From Lachnoclostridium sp. An196 (GTDB lineage: Bacteria; Bacillota; Clostridia; Lachnospirales; Lachnospiraceae), in the NCBI RefSeq assembly GCF_002160135.1, contig NZ_NFJZ01000006.1, forward strand, positions 62,001 to 126,000: a stretch of DNA of 64,000 nucleotides, written 5' to 3'. The translations under genes were made by a program, and so were the position numbers. The stretch's first letter is position 1. Every line of letters begins with the position of its first letter. This document shows, one piece after another, positions 43,592-53,287 of the stretch. The notes under the pieces were generated by a model. That model saw only the letters and a list, made by a program, of their open reading frames with translations, was not told the origin of the DNA and did no database searches.

Positions 43592-44440
43592 TCAGATGAT
43601 TATAATATCCTCAAATCCCTGTTCTCTCAGGATCCCGGCCAGATACTCCAGATATTCTCGGGACGGTACCTCGTAATGAGAATAGATCTCCCTGACTCCC
43701 ATGGGCCGATAGGCGATTACCTTGATCCTGAATTTATTTATTTTTAAAAAAGGGGCCAGAAATTCTCCCATCTGACGCACACTTCTTTCTGTGTCATACA
43801 GATCGGGAACAATTACGGCTCTCACTTCGAACAGTTTCGATTTTCGGGCCAGATACTCTGCATTCGCCAGAACAATATCATTGTAGGCGCCGGTCACTTT
43901 CCTGTGCTCCTCCCGGTCAAACGCTTTAATATCCAGCATAACCCCGTCCGTTATCTCCAAAAGTTCCGGATAGTCCTGAAACGGAACCATTCCATTACTG
44001 TCAATCATCGTCGACAGCCCGTCTTCTTTCGCCAGGCGGAACAGCTCCAACAGAAACTGCGGCTGCAGCATGCACTCGCCTCCGGACACGGTGATTCCTC
44101 TGATAAAAGGAATCTGTTTCTTAACTTTCTTATATGTTTCCCCCGCCGTCATCACATGCGTCCTGGGTGAACTTCCGTGCGGACAGACATGAATACAGGT
44201 GTCGCACTGGACACAGAGTTCTTCCTTCCAGTCTATCTTTCCGTTTTCTCCCATGGACAGCGCGCCCACAGGACATTGTTCCACACAGACGCCGCACTCC
44301 TCGCACATGTGCCTTGTCTCCGGATTATGACAGTATTTACAGTCGATATTGCATCCCTGAAGAAATACTGCCGTCCGGTTGCCCGGACCATCCACGCTGC
44401 TGAACGGGATGATCCGGTTCACCACTGCTTTTGTCTCCAT
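43592..44440 (-). CDS. yjjW: YjjW-type glycyl-radical enzyme activase
   Basis: A 282-residue radical SAM protein: the SAM cluster motif is in CNIDCKYCHN (about residue 30), followed by an inserted two-cluster ferredoxin domain (CEECGVCVEQCP, CVQCDTCIHVCP). That is the layout of glycyl-radical activases. It starts one base after the stop of the YjjI-like enzyme and would install its glycyl radical. Confidence 0.93.
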   Translation of the reverse strand: METKAVVNRIIPFSSVDGPGNRTAVFLQGCNIDCKYCHNPETRHMCEECGVCVEQCPVGALSMGENGKIDWKEELCVQCDTCIHVCPHGSSPRTHVMTAGETYKKVKKQIPFIRGITVSGGECMLQPQFLLELFRLAKEDGLSTMIDSNGMVPFQDYPELLEITDGVMLDIKAFDREEHRKVTGAYNDIVLANAEYLARKSKLFEVRAVIVPDLYDTERSVRQMGEFLAPFLKINKFRIKVIAYRPMGVREIYSHYEVPSREYLEYLAGILREQGFEDIIII

Positions 44441-45985
44441 CTATCGAACCTTTCTCTCCAGAATATGTCCGTTCTTGGACGCTCCAAGTCCCAAACCGGT
44501 CGTATTCTGCAGTACAGCCTTACCCTGATCCAGCTTTTCCATCTCGGAACGCTTGACCAGATATCCGGTAACCCGGATCACGTCGCTGTCGCTGGAATAG
44601 AAAGAAAGATACCTCAGATCTTTCCGGAACGCTCCTTTCACAATATCCAGTACAAATTCCGGATTTTTATGCACCGTTACGTCGATCGGGAAAATATCGC
44701 CGGTTCCTGACGGGAAATACTTATGGAAACGGCTCAGCACCAGAAGCTGATCAACCAGTTCTTCCGGTTCTTCCCCGATGGGGATACGGGTACCAGGCGT
44801 CACATTTACATCGTCCGCCAGCCCCACCTGCGCATGAAGCAGGAAATGTCCTCCTGTCACTTCGCAATAAGGATTTACATGATGATCATTGAAATCTTTA
44901 ATGATCTCCATGATCTCCACACCCAGGTCATCAGCCGCTTTATCATGGCCGAAGCTTCCCTCTCTGCCTTCCTTTTCAAGCAGGATATTCACACACTCTG
45001 CCATGCCCACCATTCCAAACATCGCGGTGAACCGGTCTCTGTGAATGAATCCTTCCTTGGCCAGGAAGTTGTTCTCGAAGAATCCGCTCTCTTCTACCTC
45101 AAATTTAATCCGGGCATCCATGTAGCGCGCCATGATATCCAGTACATACGGAAGCTGATTCTCTTTAAAGTCCTGAATGTTCTTCGCCCTCTTTGCAATA
45201 TTGCCCAGAATCAGACGGCAGAGCGTATAGGAACCGCCGCCCAACGGAAGACCGTTGTAGCAGCTGGCGATCACATAATTCTCCGTCAGTTCCTTTTTGA
45301 ACATGGCATGGTTGGCGAAACTGGGTTTCGCACTGTGAAGAGCGCAGTTCACCGCCGCCAGGGCGAAGTCATCGTCTGTCACTCCTTCTTCATACTTCAG
45401 GGTCAGGTTCGGAACCGCGTTCTCCAGTTCCGCTTCCACTTCCAGAAGAAGACGCCCTGCCCTGGTCGCTTTAGGACCAATATCCGCGTGTGAAAACGAA
45501 TCCAGCACAGTACGGTCCACATGAGTCATAAACATTTTAAGAAGCTTTTTAGCCTGCTCGTCGTCTACTCCGTCCATAAACGGCTCCAGCAGCTCATCCA
45601 GCTGTCCTACGTACACCGGATAATTGGTCACGCTTGGCACATGCTTATAAAAGATCAGCAGGCCGTTCAATGCTTCCAGAAGATCGGTTGGAGGAGGAAG
45701 CTGCAGAAAGCTGCAGCCTTCCTTCATGAATTTCGCATAGTCCGGGACAATATACCGCGGACGCACCGGAGCATGTCCCTCCGACAGATCACAGATGCAC
45801 TTCGTCTCAATATCCGTATTCAGAAGTTCGTCGAGTCCTTCCGGCAGATCCAGAACCTCCATCAGTGAATCCGCCTGGTTCGCCAGATTGGTCAGCTTCT
45901 GCTCATGTGTCAGCGTGGGGCTCTTGATAATCTCAAGGATCTGCTCACGCGTCGCGTTTACCCTTTCCATGGAAATATCTCTCAT
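44441..45985 (-). CDS. yjjI: YjjI family glycyl-radical enzyme
   Basis: A 514-residue glycyl-radical enzyme. The radical Gly is in RVTGYLVKRS near the C-terminus (about residue 480), and a candidate active-site Cys lies in IASCYNGLPLGGG (about 245). The protein is shorter than pyruvate formate lyase and matches YjjI, whose reaction is not known to me. In Escherichia coli yjjI-yjjW adjoin deoCABD. Here the pair sits inside the nucleoside operon, between the BMP lipoprotein and the Nup ATPase, so a reaction on a nucleoside-derived sugar or base is likely (inference). It will work only without oxygen. Confidence 0.92.
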   Translation of the reverse strand: MRDISMERVNATREQILEIIKSPTLTHEQKLTNLANQADSLMEVLDLPEGLDELLNTDIETKCICDLSEGHAPVRPRYIVPDYAKFMKEGCSFLQLPPPTDLLEALNGLLIFYKHVPSVTNYPVYVGQLDELLEPFMDGVDDEQAKKLLKMFMTHVDRTVLDSFSHADIGPKATRAGRLLLEVEAELENAVPNLTLKYEEGVTDDDFALAAVNCALHSAKPSFANHAMFKKELTENYVIASCYNGLPLGGGSYTLCRLILGNIAKRAKNIQDFKENQLPYVLDIMARYMDARIKFEVEESGFFENNFLAKEGFIHRDRFTAMFGMVGMAECVNILLEKEGREGSFGHDKAADDLGVEIMEIIKDFNDHHVNPYCEVTGGHFLLHAQVGLADDVNVTPGTRIPIGEEPEELVDQLLVLSRFHKYFPSGTGDIFPIDVTVHKNPEFVLDIVKGAFRKDLRYLSFYSSDSDVIRVTGYLVKRSEMEKLDQGKAVLQNTTGLGLGASKNGHILERKVR

Positions 45986-46017
45986 TACTTAATCACTCCT
46001 CCATCCCGATTCATTCA

Positions 46018-47121
46018 TTAGTCTAATTCGTACACATCTCCGTGTGCAGCTTCAAAGCTTGCCTGATCGTTCGGAACTACAATCTCTCCGTCGATGATCT
46101 GCTGTTTTACATCCTCTACTGCAGAGATCACATCTTCCGGAAGCAGATCCTGAGTCGGTGCGATGTCTACGCCGCCCATAGACAGGTCATAGGTTACCAC
46201 GCCGCCCTCCAGGGTGCCGTTGATCAGAGATTCTACAGAATCATATACCGCATTGTCTACTCTCTTCATAGCAGAGGTGATGACGGTCTCCGGCGCGATG
46301 CTGGACTGGTCGCTGTCAACGCCGATCGCGTATACGCCGGCTTCCTGGCATGCTTCGATCACGCCCAGACCGGTTGCGCCTGCCGCATGGAAGACGATGT
46401 CGGCGCCGTTGGTAATCGCCGTATTCGCCATGGATTTACCGGTAGCGGAATCTGCGAAAGAGTTTGCGTTGAACTGCTGGATCGTCGCATCCGGATTTGC
46501 ATCCAGAACACCCGCGCAGTAACCGTATCCGAACAGGTTCATATTCTCATTGGACATGCCGATGACAAAACCGACGTTGTCTGTCTCAGTCATCATACCT
46601 GCCACATAACCTACCAGATAAGATCCCTGCTCCTGCTCGAACATCAGGCAGGTCACGTTGTCCAGTTCGATGGTCGCGTCATCGATAATGGCAAAATTCA
46701 CATCCGGATTCGCTTCGGCCGCCGCCCTGGTAGCGTCTGCCAGCATGTATCCTACGCTGATGATCAAGTCATATTCTTCATCGATAAAGGTCTCCAGATT
46801 CGGGGTATAGTCCGCGTCAGTGGAAGATTCCAGATAGTTTGCCTCGATGCCGAATTCTTCCGCGGCTCTCTGCAGGCCTTCCCATGCGGACTGGTTGAAG
46901 GAGCCGTCGTTTACTCCTCCTACATCGGTAACAAGACCGATCTTGAAGTCTCCTCCGGCTGCGGCCGTATCAGTGCTCTCGTCTGCCGCCTCCGTGCTGT
47001 CGTCCGCTGCCTCAGTCGTATCTGCGGTCTCTGCGGGCTCCTCGGTGCTGCTGTTACCACAGGCGGTCATGGACATTACCATAGCCGCGCACAGTAATAC
47101 TGCCAGTACTTTCTTTTTCAT
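46018..47121 (-). CDS. BMP family nucleoside-binding lipoprotein
   Basis: A 367-residue protein from ATG 47121 with AAAGGAGAG upstream; the longer frame adds a charged non-signal leader. The N-terminus is a lipoprotein signal (VLLCAAMVMSMTAC), then an Asp/Glu/Ser/Thr-rich linker, then a BMP domain (KIGLVTDVGGVNDGSFNQSA). It captures nucleosides outside the cell and hands them to the Nup permeases. Confidence 0.93.
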   Translation of the reverse strand: MKKKVLAVLLCAAMVMSMTACGNSSTEEPAETADTTEAADDSTEAADESTDTAAAGGDFKIGLVTDVGGVNDGSFNQSAWEGLQRAAEEFGIEANYLESSTDADYTPNLETFIDEEYDLIISVGYMLADATRAAAEANPDVNFAIIDDATIELDNVTCLMFEQEQGSYLVGYVAGMMTETDNVGFVIGMSNENMNLFGYGYCAGVLDANPDATIQQFNANSFADSATGKSMANTAITNGADIVFHAAGATGLGVIEACQEAGVYAIGVDSDQSSIAPETVITSAMKRVDNAVYDSVESLINGTLEGGVVTYDLSMGGVDIAPTQDLLPEDVISAVEDVKQQIIDGEIVVPNDQASFEAAHGDVYELD

Positions 47122-47202
47122 ATGTTTCTCTCCTTTTCTTTTTTTAGGCCTGGGCCTTATTTCTATCATACCATCCTTATGCCAAAATGAAAAGCGGCAA
47201 TT

Positions 47203-47982
47203 TTATCTGTCCGTTTTCTCCCGGCAGATCAGCCTGCGGACCGCCTCTATTCCGGTTCGGATCGCAAGATCTGTGTCGTGGACAACCGGATTGGAAAGTC
47301 CCTCTCTTTCGCGTTCCTGATTGGCCACTACCAGGAAAACGGAACCTGCACGGACTCCCAGCGCGCTGGCCACCACGAACAGCGCCGCAGACTCCATCTC
47401 GGAAGCAAGGCATCCCAGTCTCTTCCAGGCTTCCCATTTATTCAGAAGCTCATAACTGACCGGCATAATCTCCGGCTCATGCTGTCCATAAAAAGAATCC
47501 TTGCACTGCACTACTCCCACATGATGTTTCTTTCCCAGCGCCTCCGCAGCCTCTGCCAGAGCATTCACGATACCCACGTCCGCTACGGCGGGGAATTCAA
47601 TCGGTGCGTATTCCCGGCTGGTCCCTTCCATACGAATCGCCCCGCTGGCAATTACCAGATCGCCGCTTTCCACTTTAAGCTGCATACCTCCGCAGGTCCC
47701 AACCCGGATAAAAGTATCCGCCCCGCATTTCACCAGTTCTTCCATGGCAATGGATGCAGACGGACCTCCAATCCCTGTGGACGTCACGCTTACCATCTCT
47801 CCGTCCAGATATCCGGTATAAGTAACAAACTCTCTGCTGTCCGCCACAAGTCTGGGGTTGTCGAAATACTTGGCGATTTTCGCGCAGCGCTTAGGATCGC
47901 CCGGCAGGATCACATAACGTCCCACCTCTCCTTTTCCCACCTGAATATGATACTGTTTATCAGGATCTTCCGAATAATGCAT
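47203..47982 (-). CDS. udp: Uridine phosphorylase
   Basis: A 259-residue NP-I family phosphorylase that splits uridine with phosphate to uracil and ribose-1-phosphate. [10 protein letters not shown] binds phosphate, RVGTCGGMQ and [12 protein letters not shown] are family hallmarks. It takes the products of cytidine deaminase and gives the sugar phosphate to DeoB. 14 bases after the purine phosphorylase gene. Confidence 0.92.
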   Translation of the reverse strand: MHYSEDPDKQYHIQVGKGEVGRYVILPGDPKRCAKIAKYFDNPRLVADSREFVTYTGYLDGEMVSVTSTGIGGPSASIAMEELVKCGADTFIRVGTCGGMQLKVESGDLVIASGAIRMEGTSREYAPIEFPAVADVGIVNALAEAAEALGKKHHVGVVQCKDSFYGQHEPEIMPVSYELLNKWEAWKRLGCLASEMESAALFVVASALGVRAGSVFLVVANQEREREGLSNPVVHDTDLAIRTGIEAVRRLICREKTDR

Positions 47983-47996
47983 CGTCTCCGTCCCTC

Positions 47997-48833
47997 CTAC
48001 AACTGTTTTCCAATCTCCTGAATGCTTCTTGTCACCAGTTTCCGGAACAGCGGCGCCACCCGGTCGGCCGCTTCCTGTACTTCCTTATGATCCAATGGCT
48101 GATCTGTCATACCGCACGCCAGATTAGAGATACAGGAAATCCCGCAGATCTTCATCTTCATATGATTTGCAGCCACCGCCTCGCAGGCGGTGCTCATCCC
48201 CACCGCGTCGGCCCCCAGGATCCGGCACATCCGTACTTCTGCCGGAGATTCATAGGCAGGTCCGGTCAGCTGAAGGTATACGCCTTCCTGAAGCGGAATA
48301 TTCAGCTCTTTTGCAGTGGCACGGATCACATTCTGTAATTCTTTGTCATATACATCGCTCATGTCCGGAAAACGCACACCCAATTCTTCCATATTCGGTC
48401 CGATCAGCGGAGAAGGAACGAACGAACTGATCTGGTCTGTGATCATCATCAGGTCTCCCGCATGAAAATCATAATTGACGCCCCCTGCCGCATTGGTAAG
48501 AAAAAGCACCTCCGCGCCCATCATACGCATCAGGCGGACAGGCAGCACCACATCCTGGATCGAATAACCTTCATAATAATGAACGCGTCCCTGCATAACC
48601 ACCACCGGGACCTCTCCCACATGTCCGAATACGAATCTTCCCTTGTGCCCGGGGATCGTAGAGACCGGGAACCCGTCGATATCATGATAATCCAGTTCCG
48701 CTTCTATCTCCATCCGGTCTGCGTAGTCTCCCAGGCCCGACCCCAGCACCAGCGCTACTTTCGGCTGAAAATCCACTTTCTCTTTTACTGTCTTATAACA
48801 TCTCATCAGTTTCTCATAGACTGCGTTTTCCAT
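47997..48833 (-). CDS. punA: Purine nucleoside phosphorylase (trimeric)
   Basis: A 278-residue enzyme from ATG 48833 (AGGAGG 5-6 bases upstream; the longer frame to 48863 overlaps the previous gene). Motifs: [13 protein letters not shown] for phosphate, LTNAAGGVN, and [14 protein letters not shown]. It phosphorolyses inosine and guanosine. It works after adenosine deaminase, encoded just upstream. Confidence 0.94.
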   Translation of the reverse strand: MENAVYEKLMRCYKTVKEKVDFQPKVALVLGSGLGDYADRMEIEAELDYHDIDGFPVSTIPGHKGRFVFGHVGEVPVVVMQGRVHYYEGYSIQDVVLPVRLMRMMGAEVLFLTNAAGGVNYDFHAGDLMMITDQISSFVPSPLIGPNMEELGVRFPDMSDVYDKELQNVIRATAKELNIPLQEGVYLQLTGPAYESPAEVRMCRILGADAVGMSTACEAVAANHMKMKICGISCISNLACGMTDQPLDHKEVQEAADRVAPLFRKLVTRSIQEIGKQL

Positions 48834-48850
48834 ATATTCCTCCTGACCTT

Positions 48851-49822
48851 CTAATGATTCCATAATTTCCAGAGTTCATGCTTTACCGAGTCGTCTGCGA
48901 AAGCCAGATCCGCCGCGTTCTGTTCCAGACGCAGCAGTTCCTCATCCGTCACTCCGCAGTATTTCCTGGCAAATTCCATCTCCCGGGTAATGCTGGTCCT
49001 GCTTACGGTACGGTTGTCCGTGTTCAAAGTCACCTTCAGTCCCGCATCCAGAAATTCCCTGAGCGGATAATGATCCGGCGACTTTGCCGCCCGGGTCTGC
49101 AGGTTGCTGATCGGGCACATCTCAATACCGACCCCGCGCTCCGCGCAGAGTTTCTGTATATCCGCCCGCCCGCTCATGGCGATGCCATGTCCGATCCTGG
49201 CGGCGCCGCATTCCACTGCTTCCCGTATATTTTCCGCGTTCCCGCATTCCCCTGCGTGAATAGTAAAAGGAAAATCCAGTTTCTTCACTTCCTGAAACAA
49301 TGCCCGGTAATTCTCCATGGGCCAGGAAGCTTCGTCTCCCGCCAGATCTGCCGCACAGACTCCTTCGCCCAGATATTCCCGGCATGTTCTGAACATAGCC
49401 AGGCTGTCCTCCTGACGGTGATGACGCATGGCGCAGACAATAACTCCATACCGTACATGACAGATTTTCTCTGCCTCCGCCAGCCCTTCCAGCACAGACT
49501 CCACCGCCTGCCTGCTGTTCAGGCCTTCTCCCGCCGAGTGCAGGGGCGCAAATCTGGTCTCGATATAACAAATATTTTCTTTCGCCGCGTCCAGCAGGAA
49601 ATCTCTCGCCGCAATCCTCAGCGCCTCTGCGGTTTTCAGACACGCGATGGGAATATCAAATTTTTTCAGATACTCCGCAAGATCCCGGCACCTGTCATCT
49701 GCCTGCAGTTCCTCCGGCGCCACGTTCCGTCCGGTTATTTTCCTGACGCTTTCCAGGGTCAAAGAACCATCCAGATGACAATGAAGATCTATCTTCGGCA
49801 TAAGCCGCACTGCGTCTTCCAA
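48851..49822 (-). CDS. add: Adenosine deaminase
   Basis: A zinc-dependent amidohydrolase of about 323 residues that turns adenosine into inosine. Metal and catalytic motifs: KIDLHCHLDGSL (HxH), IHAGECG, HGIAMSG and LNTDNRTVS. The start is uncertain: TTG 49822 lies 8 bases after an AGAGGTGA site, while GTG 49831 (three codons longer) has none. It is 15 bases after the regulator gene, so in its operon. Confidence 0.92.
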   Translation of the reverse strand: MEDAVRLMPKIDLHCHLDGSLTLESVRKITGRNVAPEELQADDRCRDLAEYLKKFDIPIACLKTAEALRIAARDFLLDAAKENICYIETRFAPLHSAGEGLNSRQAVESVLEGLAEAEKICHVRYGVIVCAMRHHRQEDSLAMFRTCREYLGEGVCAADLAGDEASWPMENYRALFQEVKKLDFPFTIHAGECGNAENIREAVECGAARIGHGIAMSGRADIQKLCAERGVGIEMCPISNLQTRAAKSPDHYPLREFLDAGLKVTLNTDNRTVSRTSITREMEFARKYCGVTDEELLRLEQNAADLAFADDSVKHELWKLWNH

Positions 49823-49837
49823 TGCCCTCACCTCTTT

Positions 49838-50554
49838 CTATTCAAATGTAATACCGTTCAGGTATTCCTGCATCCGCTCATACTGATCACGGGTTATACG
49901 GATCCGTCCCCGATGATATTCGATATAACCATCTTCCTGCATGGTTTTTACCAGACGGTTCACCGTCCTGGTGGAAAGCCCTGAACAGTCGGACAACTCC
50001 TGCCTCGTCCAACGGATCGTACATTTTTCTTCAGAGCCGGTAATCTGGTACTCCTGACAGAACAGGAAAAACAGTCGATCCCGCCCCTGTAAAAACAAAA
50101 GCAGCCTTTCTTTGCGCCCCTGCTCCAGAAGATACCGGCCCATGCTTCTGGTCTCCATCAGAAGGGCATCAATATCCTGGCTGATCCAGCGGCGATAGTC
50201 CTCTCTTCCGGTGATCAGAAACCAGCAGTCTGTCCCCGTCTCCAAAGTAGCCATATATCGGTCAAATCCCAGCAGAATCTCCATAGAGCCGAAGATTTCC
50301 ACCGGTTCAAACTGAGTATACTGGTATTTCACTCCCAGCACCCGGTGCTCCATTCCCCGTACACGTCCATTCAACAGGAAAAATACCTTCCCCACCGGAG
50401 CATTCTCATGGATGAACAATGTTCCTTGTTCAATTTTTTTCAGGGAAAGATGTTCCAGAAAACCTTCCGGCGCGCGGCTGAACATCCGTCTTAAATATTC
50501 TCTGTTCTCTGCGGACATAAAACCCAGCTGTGCCATCAATACCTGCAGATTCAT
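49838..50554 (-). CDS. Crp/Fnr family regulator, first gene of the nucleoside operon
   Basis: A 238-residue protein with a cyclic-nucleotide-binding-like barrel (GTLFIHENAPVGKVFFLLNGRV, PVEIFGSMEILL), a dimer helix, and a Crp-type HTH (TRQELSDCSGLSTRTVNRLVKTM). The effector is unknown; a nucleoside or sugar phosphate would make sense. As first gene of a 13.5-kb catabolic operon it is the likely local activator. A 21-bp palindrome sits 42 bases upstream of its start. Confidence 0.88.
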   Translation of the reverse strand: MNLQVLMAQLGFMSAENREYLRRMFSRAPEGFLEHLSLKKIEQGTLFIHENAPVGKVFFLLNGRVRGMEHRVLGVKYQYTQFEPVEIFGSMEILLGFDRYMATLETGTDCWFLITGREDYRRWISQDIDALLMETRSMGRYLLEQGRKERLLLFLQGRDRLFFLFCQEYQITGSEEKCTIRWTRQELSDCSGLSTRTVNRLVKTMQEDGYIEYHRGRIRITRDQYERMQEYLNGITFE

Positions 50555-50595
50555 GCGTCACCTCAACATACCGTTTTTATAATTCTGCAACTTGA

Positions 50596-50616
50596 GCAAC
50601 CGTTCAGAACAGTTAC
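50596..50616. promoter_or_regulatory. 21-bp palindromic operator upstream of the nucleoside operon
   Basis: The site fits GTAAC-n-GTTC-n-GAAC-n-GTTAC with a single change (GCAAC for GTAAC). A TATAAA -10 candidate for the minus-strand operon is at 50581-50576 with no good -35 box, and the palindrome centre would fall near -37, a position used by activators of the Crp family. A nearly identical site lies at 60288-60308. Confidence 0.65.
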
Positions 50617-50767
50617 CAATTTAATTATATCACAGCCTGCCATATTTTCGTGAAAAGTTTTCTGTTTTGTTCCTTTTTTTCATATTTTACCGTCACTTTT
50701 TACAATATAAAAGGACATATGTCTCGTTTAACATATTTTGTTCACACTTTTCATTTTTTTTTAAATA

Positions 50768-50776
50768 TGATATACT
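50768..50776 (+). promoter_or_regulatory. Extended -10 promoter of tyrA-aroA
   Basis: TGATATACT gives an extended -10 (TGn-TATACT) about 35 bases before the tyrA start; the region upstream is a T-rich tract without a strong -35 box. Confidence 0.5.
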
Positions 50777-50810
50777 TACGGCGTTTATGAAAGGAATAGG
50801 AGAACCTGAT

Positions 50811-51899
50811 ATGAAAATTGGATTTATTGGACTGGGTCTGATCGGCGGCTCTATCGCCAGAGCCATCCGCCATTTTTATCCGGACGCAGAGATCGTCGTC
50901 CATTCCCGCACAAGAGCCTCTGTGGAACAGGCAGTCGAAGACGGCGTAGTAAACCGGATCGCGGACCGGATCGGACCGGATTTTTCGGACTGTACATACA
51001 TATTTCTGTGCGCTCCCGTATCCTGTAACGCCGCATACCTGGCCAGTCTCCGGCCTTTTCTCTCCCCGGGATGCATTGTCTCGGACGTAGGGAGTACCAA
51101 AAGTGATATTCACGCAAGAGTGAAGGAACTGGACATGGAAAGCTGCTTTATCGGAGGCCATCCCATGGCTGGCTCTGAAAAGACCGGCTATGCCAATTCT
51201 AAAAGGATCCTGATCGAGAACGCATACTATATGATTACGCCCACCGAAAAGATACCGGAAACAACCGTATTGGCATTCCGCGATTTTATTGCCAGTCTGA
51301 AGGCGCTTCCCCTGGTTCTGGATTACCGGACCCACGATTATGTAACAGCCGGTGTAAGCCACCTGCCCCATATCATCGCTTCCGCTCTGGTAAATCTGGT
51401 GCGGGATTCAGATACCAGGGACGGGATTATGAAAATGATTGCTGCCGGCGGATTTCGCGATATTACCCGGATAGCGTCTTCTTCTCCCGAGATGTGGGAA
51501 CAGATCTGCATGACTAACCGGGCAAATATTTCCTCGATTCTGCAGGATTATATTGACTCTCTGACCAGTATCCGCCAGGAACTGGACGAAGCCCGGTCGG
51601 ACGCTATCTATAATCTTTTTGAGAGCTCCAGAGACTACCGGAACAGCCTCCCCATCCAGGGGCACGGGCCGATAGAACCTGCTTACGAAATTTACTGTGA
51701 AATGGTGGATGAGGCCGGCGGAATCGCCGCCCTTGCCACGATCCTTGCCAGCAACCAGATCAATCTTAAGAATATCGGCATTGTCCACAGCAGAGAATTC
51801 ATCGACGCTGTCCTTCGCATCGAATTCTACGACGGGCCGACTATGAAAAAGGCCGCCGACATTCTTCGAAAATACCGCTATATTATATATGAACGTTAA
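50811..51899 (+). CDS. tyrA: Prephenate dehydrogenase with ACT domain
   Basis: A 362-residue enzyme from ATG 50811 (ATAGGAG upstream; longer frames cross the promoter). The N-terminus GFIGLGLIGGSIARAI is an NAD-binding Rossmann motif; GGHPMAGSEKTGY, with its His, is the prephenate dehydrogenase signature. The last ~70 residues (VDEAGGIAALATILASNQIN) are an ACT domain, probably for tyrosine feedback. It converts prephenate to hydroxyphenylpyruvate. Nine bases before aroA, thus an aromatic amino acid operon. Confidence 0.93.
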   Translation: MKIGFIGLGLIGGSIARAIRHFYPDAEIVVHSRTRASVEQAVEDGVVNRIADRIGPDFSDCTYIFLCAPVSCNAAYLASLRPFLSPGCIVSDVGSTKSDIHARVKELDMESCFIGGHPMAGSEKTGYANSKRILIENAYYMITPTEKIPETTVLAFRDFIASLKALPLVLDYRTHDYVTAGVSHLPHIIASALVNLVRDSDTRDGIMKMIAAGGFRDITRIASSSPEMWEQICMTNRANISSILQDYIDSLTSIRQELDEARSDAIYNLFESSRDYRNSLPIQGHGPIEPAYEIYCEMVDEAGGIAALATILASNQINLKNIGIVHSREFIDAVLRIEFYDGPTMKKAADILRKYRYIIYER

Positions 51900-51908
51900 G
51901 GAGCAGCC

Positions 51909-53189
51909 ATGATATTTACCAGAGCAAACACTTTAAAAGGAACCGTTACCGTGCCGGGAGACAAAAGCATCTCCCATCGCAGCGTCATGTTTGGCGCGCT
52001 GGCGGAAGGGACCACCCGCGTCACTAATTTTCTGCGCGGCGCAGACTGTCTGTCCACCATCGATTGTTTCCGCAAACTGGGCATTGAGGTCGAAGAATCT
52101 CCCCAGGAGATCCTGGTGCACGGGAAAGGACTGCACGGACTTTCCGCGCCTTCTTCCATCCTGGACGTGGGAAACAGCGGCACCACCACCCGTCTGATCT
52201 GCGGCATACTGGCGGGACAGTCTTTTAACTCGCAGCTGGACGGAGACGATTCCATAAGAACCCGTCCCATGAAACGGATTATAGATCCGCTGTCCCGGAT
52301 GGGCGCAAGTATCGAGAGCCTGAAGGGTAATGGCTGCGCTCCTCTGAAGATCCGCGGTTCCGCCCTGCACGGCATCCGCTATACCTCTCCAGTGGCCTCC
52401 GCACAGGTAAAATCCTGCCTGCTGCTGGCCGGGCTCTATGCAGACAGCCCGGTCAGCGTCACAGAACCCAGTCTCTCGCGGAATCACTCCGAGATCATGC
52501 TGCGGTACTTCGGAGCAGATCTGACAACAACGGGTACTACCGTCACCCTTCAGCCGGGTCCGGAACTGCATGCTCAGGAAATCCATGTTCCCGGCGATAT
52601 TTCATCTGCGGCATATTTCATTGCCGCCGGTCTGATTGTGCCCGGTTCTGAGATTCTCATCCGTCATGTAGGCATTAATCCCACCAGAGACGGTCTTCTC
52701 AGGGTATGCCGGAAAATGGGCGCTGATGTGACGCTGTTGAATGAATGTCTGGATGCAGGAGAACCTTATGCGGATCTGCTGGTCAAAAGCAGCGACCTGC
52801 ACGGAACGGACGTGGGAGGCGCCATAATACCCTCGCTGATCGACGAACTCCCGGTCGTCGCAGCTCTCGCCTGTTTCGCGGAGGGAACCACCGTGATCCG
52901 GGACGCACAGGAACTGAAAGTCAAAGAATCCAATCGAATTGATGTGATGGCAGAGAATCTGCGCGCCATGGGAGCGGACGTCACGGCCACGGACGACGGG
53001 ATGATCATCAGGGGCGGCAGACCGCTTCACGGAGCTGTCATCGACAGCCATCTGGACCACCGCATCGCTATGACTTTTGCCGTCACCGCGCTGGCCGCGG
53101 ACGGAGAGACACGCATACTGGGAGCAGACTGCGTCAACATCAGCTATCCGGATTTTTATGAAGATCTCAGATCCCTGAACGTAAATTAA
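51909..53189 (+). CDS. aroA: 3-phosphoshikimate 1-carboxyvinyltransferase (EPSP synthase)
   Basis: A 426-residue shikimate pathway enzyme that joins shikimate-3-phosphate and phosphoenolpyruvate. Motifs: VPGDKSISHRSVMFGALA at the N-terminus, GNSGTTTRL, DGDDSIRTRPMKR (a variant of the usual DxSLRxRPM) and KVKESNRIDVMAENLRAMGA. NSGTTTRL rather than NAGTA(M/T)R suggests a class II type enzyme. Co-transcribed with tyrA. Confidence 0.96.
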   Translation: MIFTRANTLKGTVTVPGDKSISHRSVMFGALAEGTTRVTNFLRGADCLSTIDCFRKLGIEVEESPQEILVHGKGLHGLSAPSSILDVGNSGTTTRLICGILAGQSFNSQLDGDDSIRTRPMKRIIDPLSRMGASIESLKGNGCAPLKIRGSALHGIRYTSPVASAQVKSCLLLAGLYADSPVSVTEPSLSRNHSEIMLRYFGADLTTTGTTVTLQPGPELHAQEIHVPGDISSAAYFIAAGLIVPGSEILIRHVGINPTRDGLLRVCRKMGADVTLLNECLDAGEPYADLLVKSSDLHGTDVGGAIIPSLIDELPVVAALACFAEGTTVIRDAQELKVKESNRIDVMAENLRAMGADVTATDDGMIIRGGRPLHGAVIDSHLDHRIAMTFAVTALAADGETRILGADCVNISYPDFYEDLRSLNVN

Positions 53190-53229
53190 TTAAAAGTTGT
53201 AAAGCTTAGCACCTTCTTTACAGAATACA

Positions 53230-53238
53230 TGGTATAAT
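53230..53238 (+). promoter_or_regulatory. Extended -10 promoter of ktrB-ktrA
   Basis: TGGTATAAT (extended -10) 50 bases before the ktrB start; no good -35 box at standard distance. Confidence 0.55.
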
Positions 53239-53287
53239 GGGCACGTAGTGCTTACTATACAATACAATAATGTTGAGGTACAAATTT

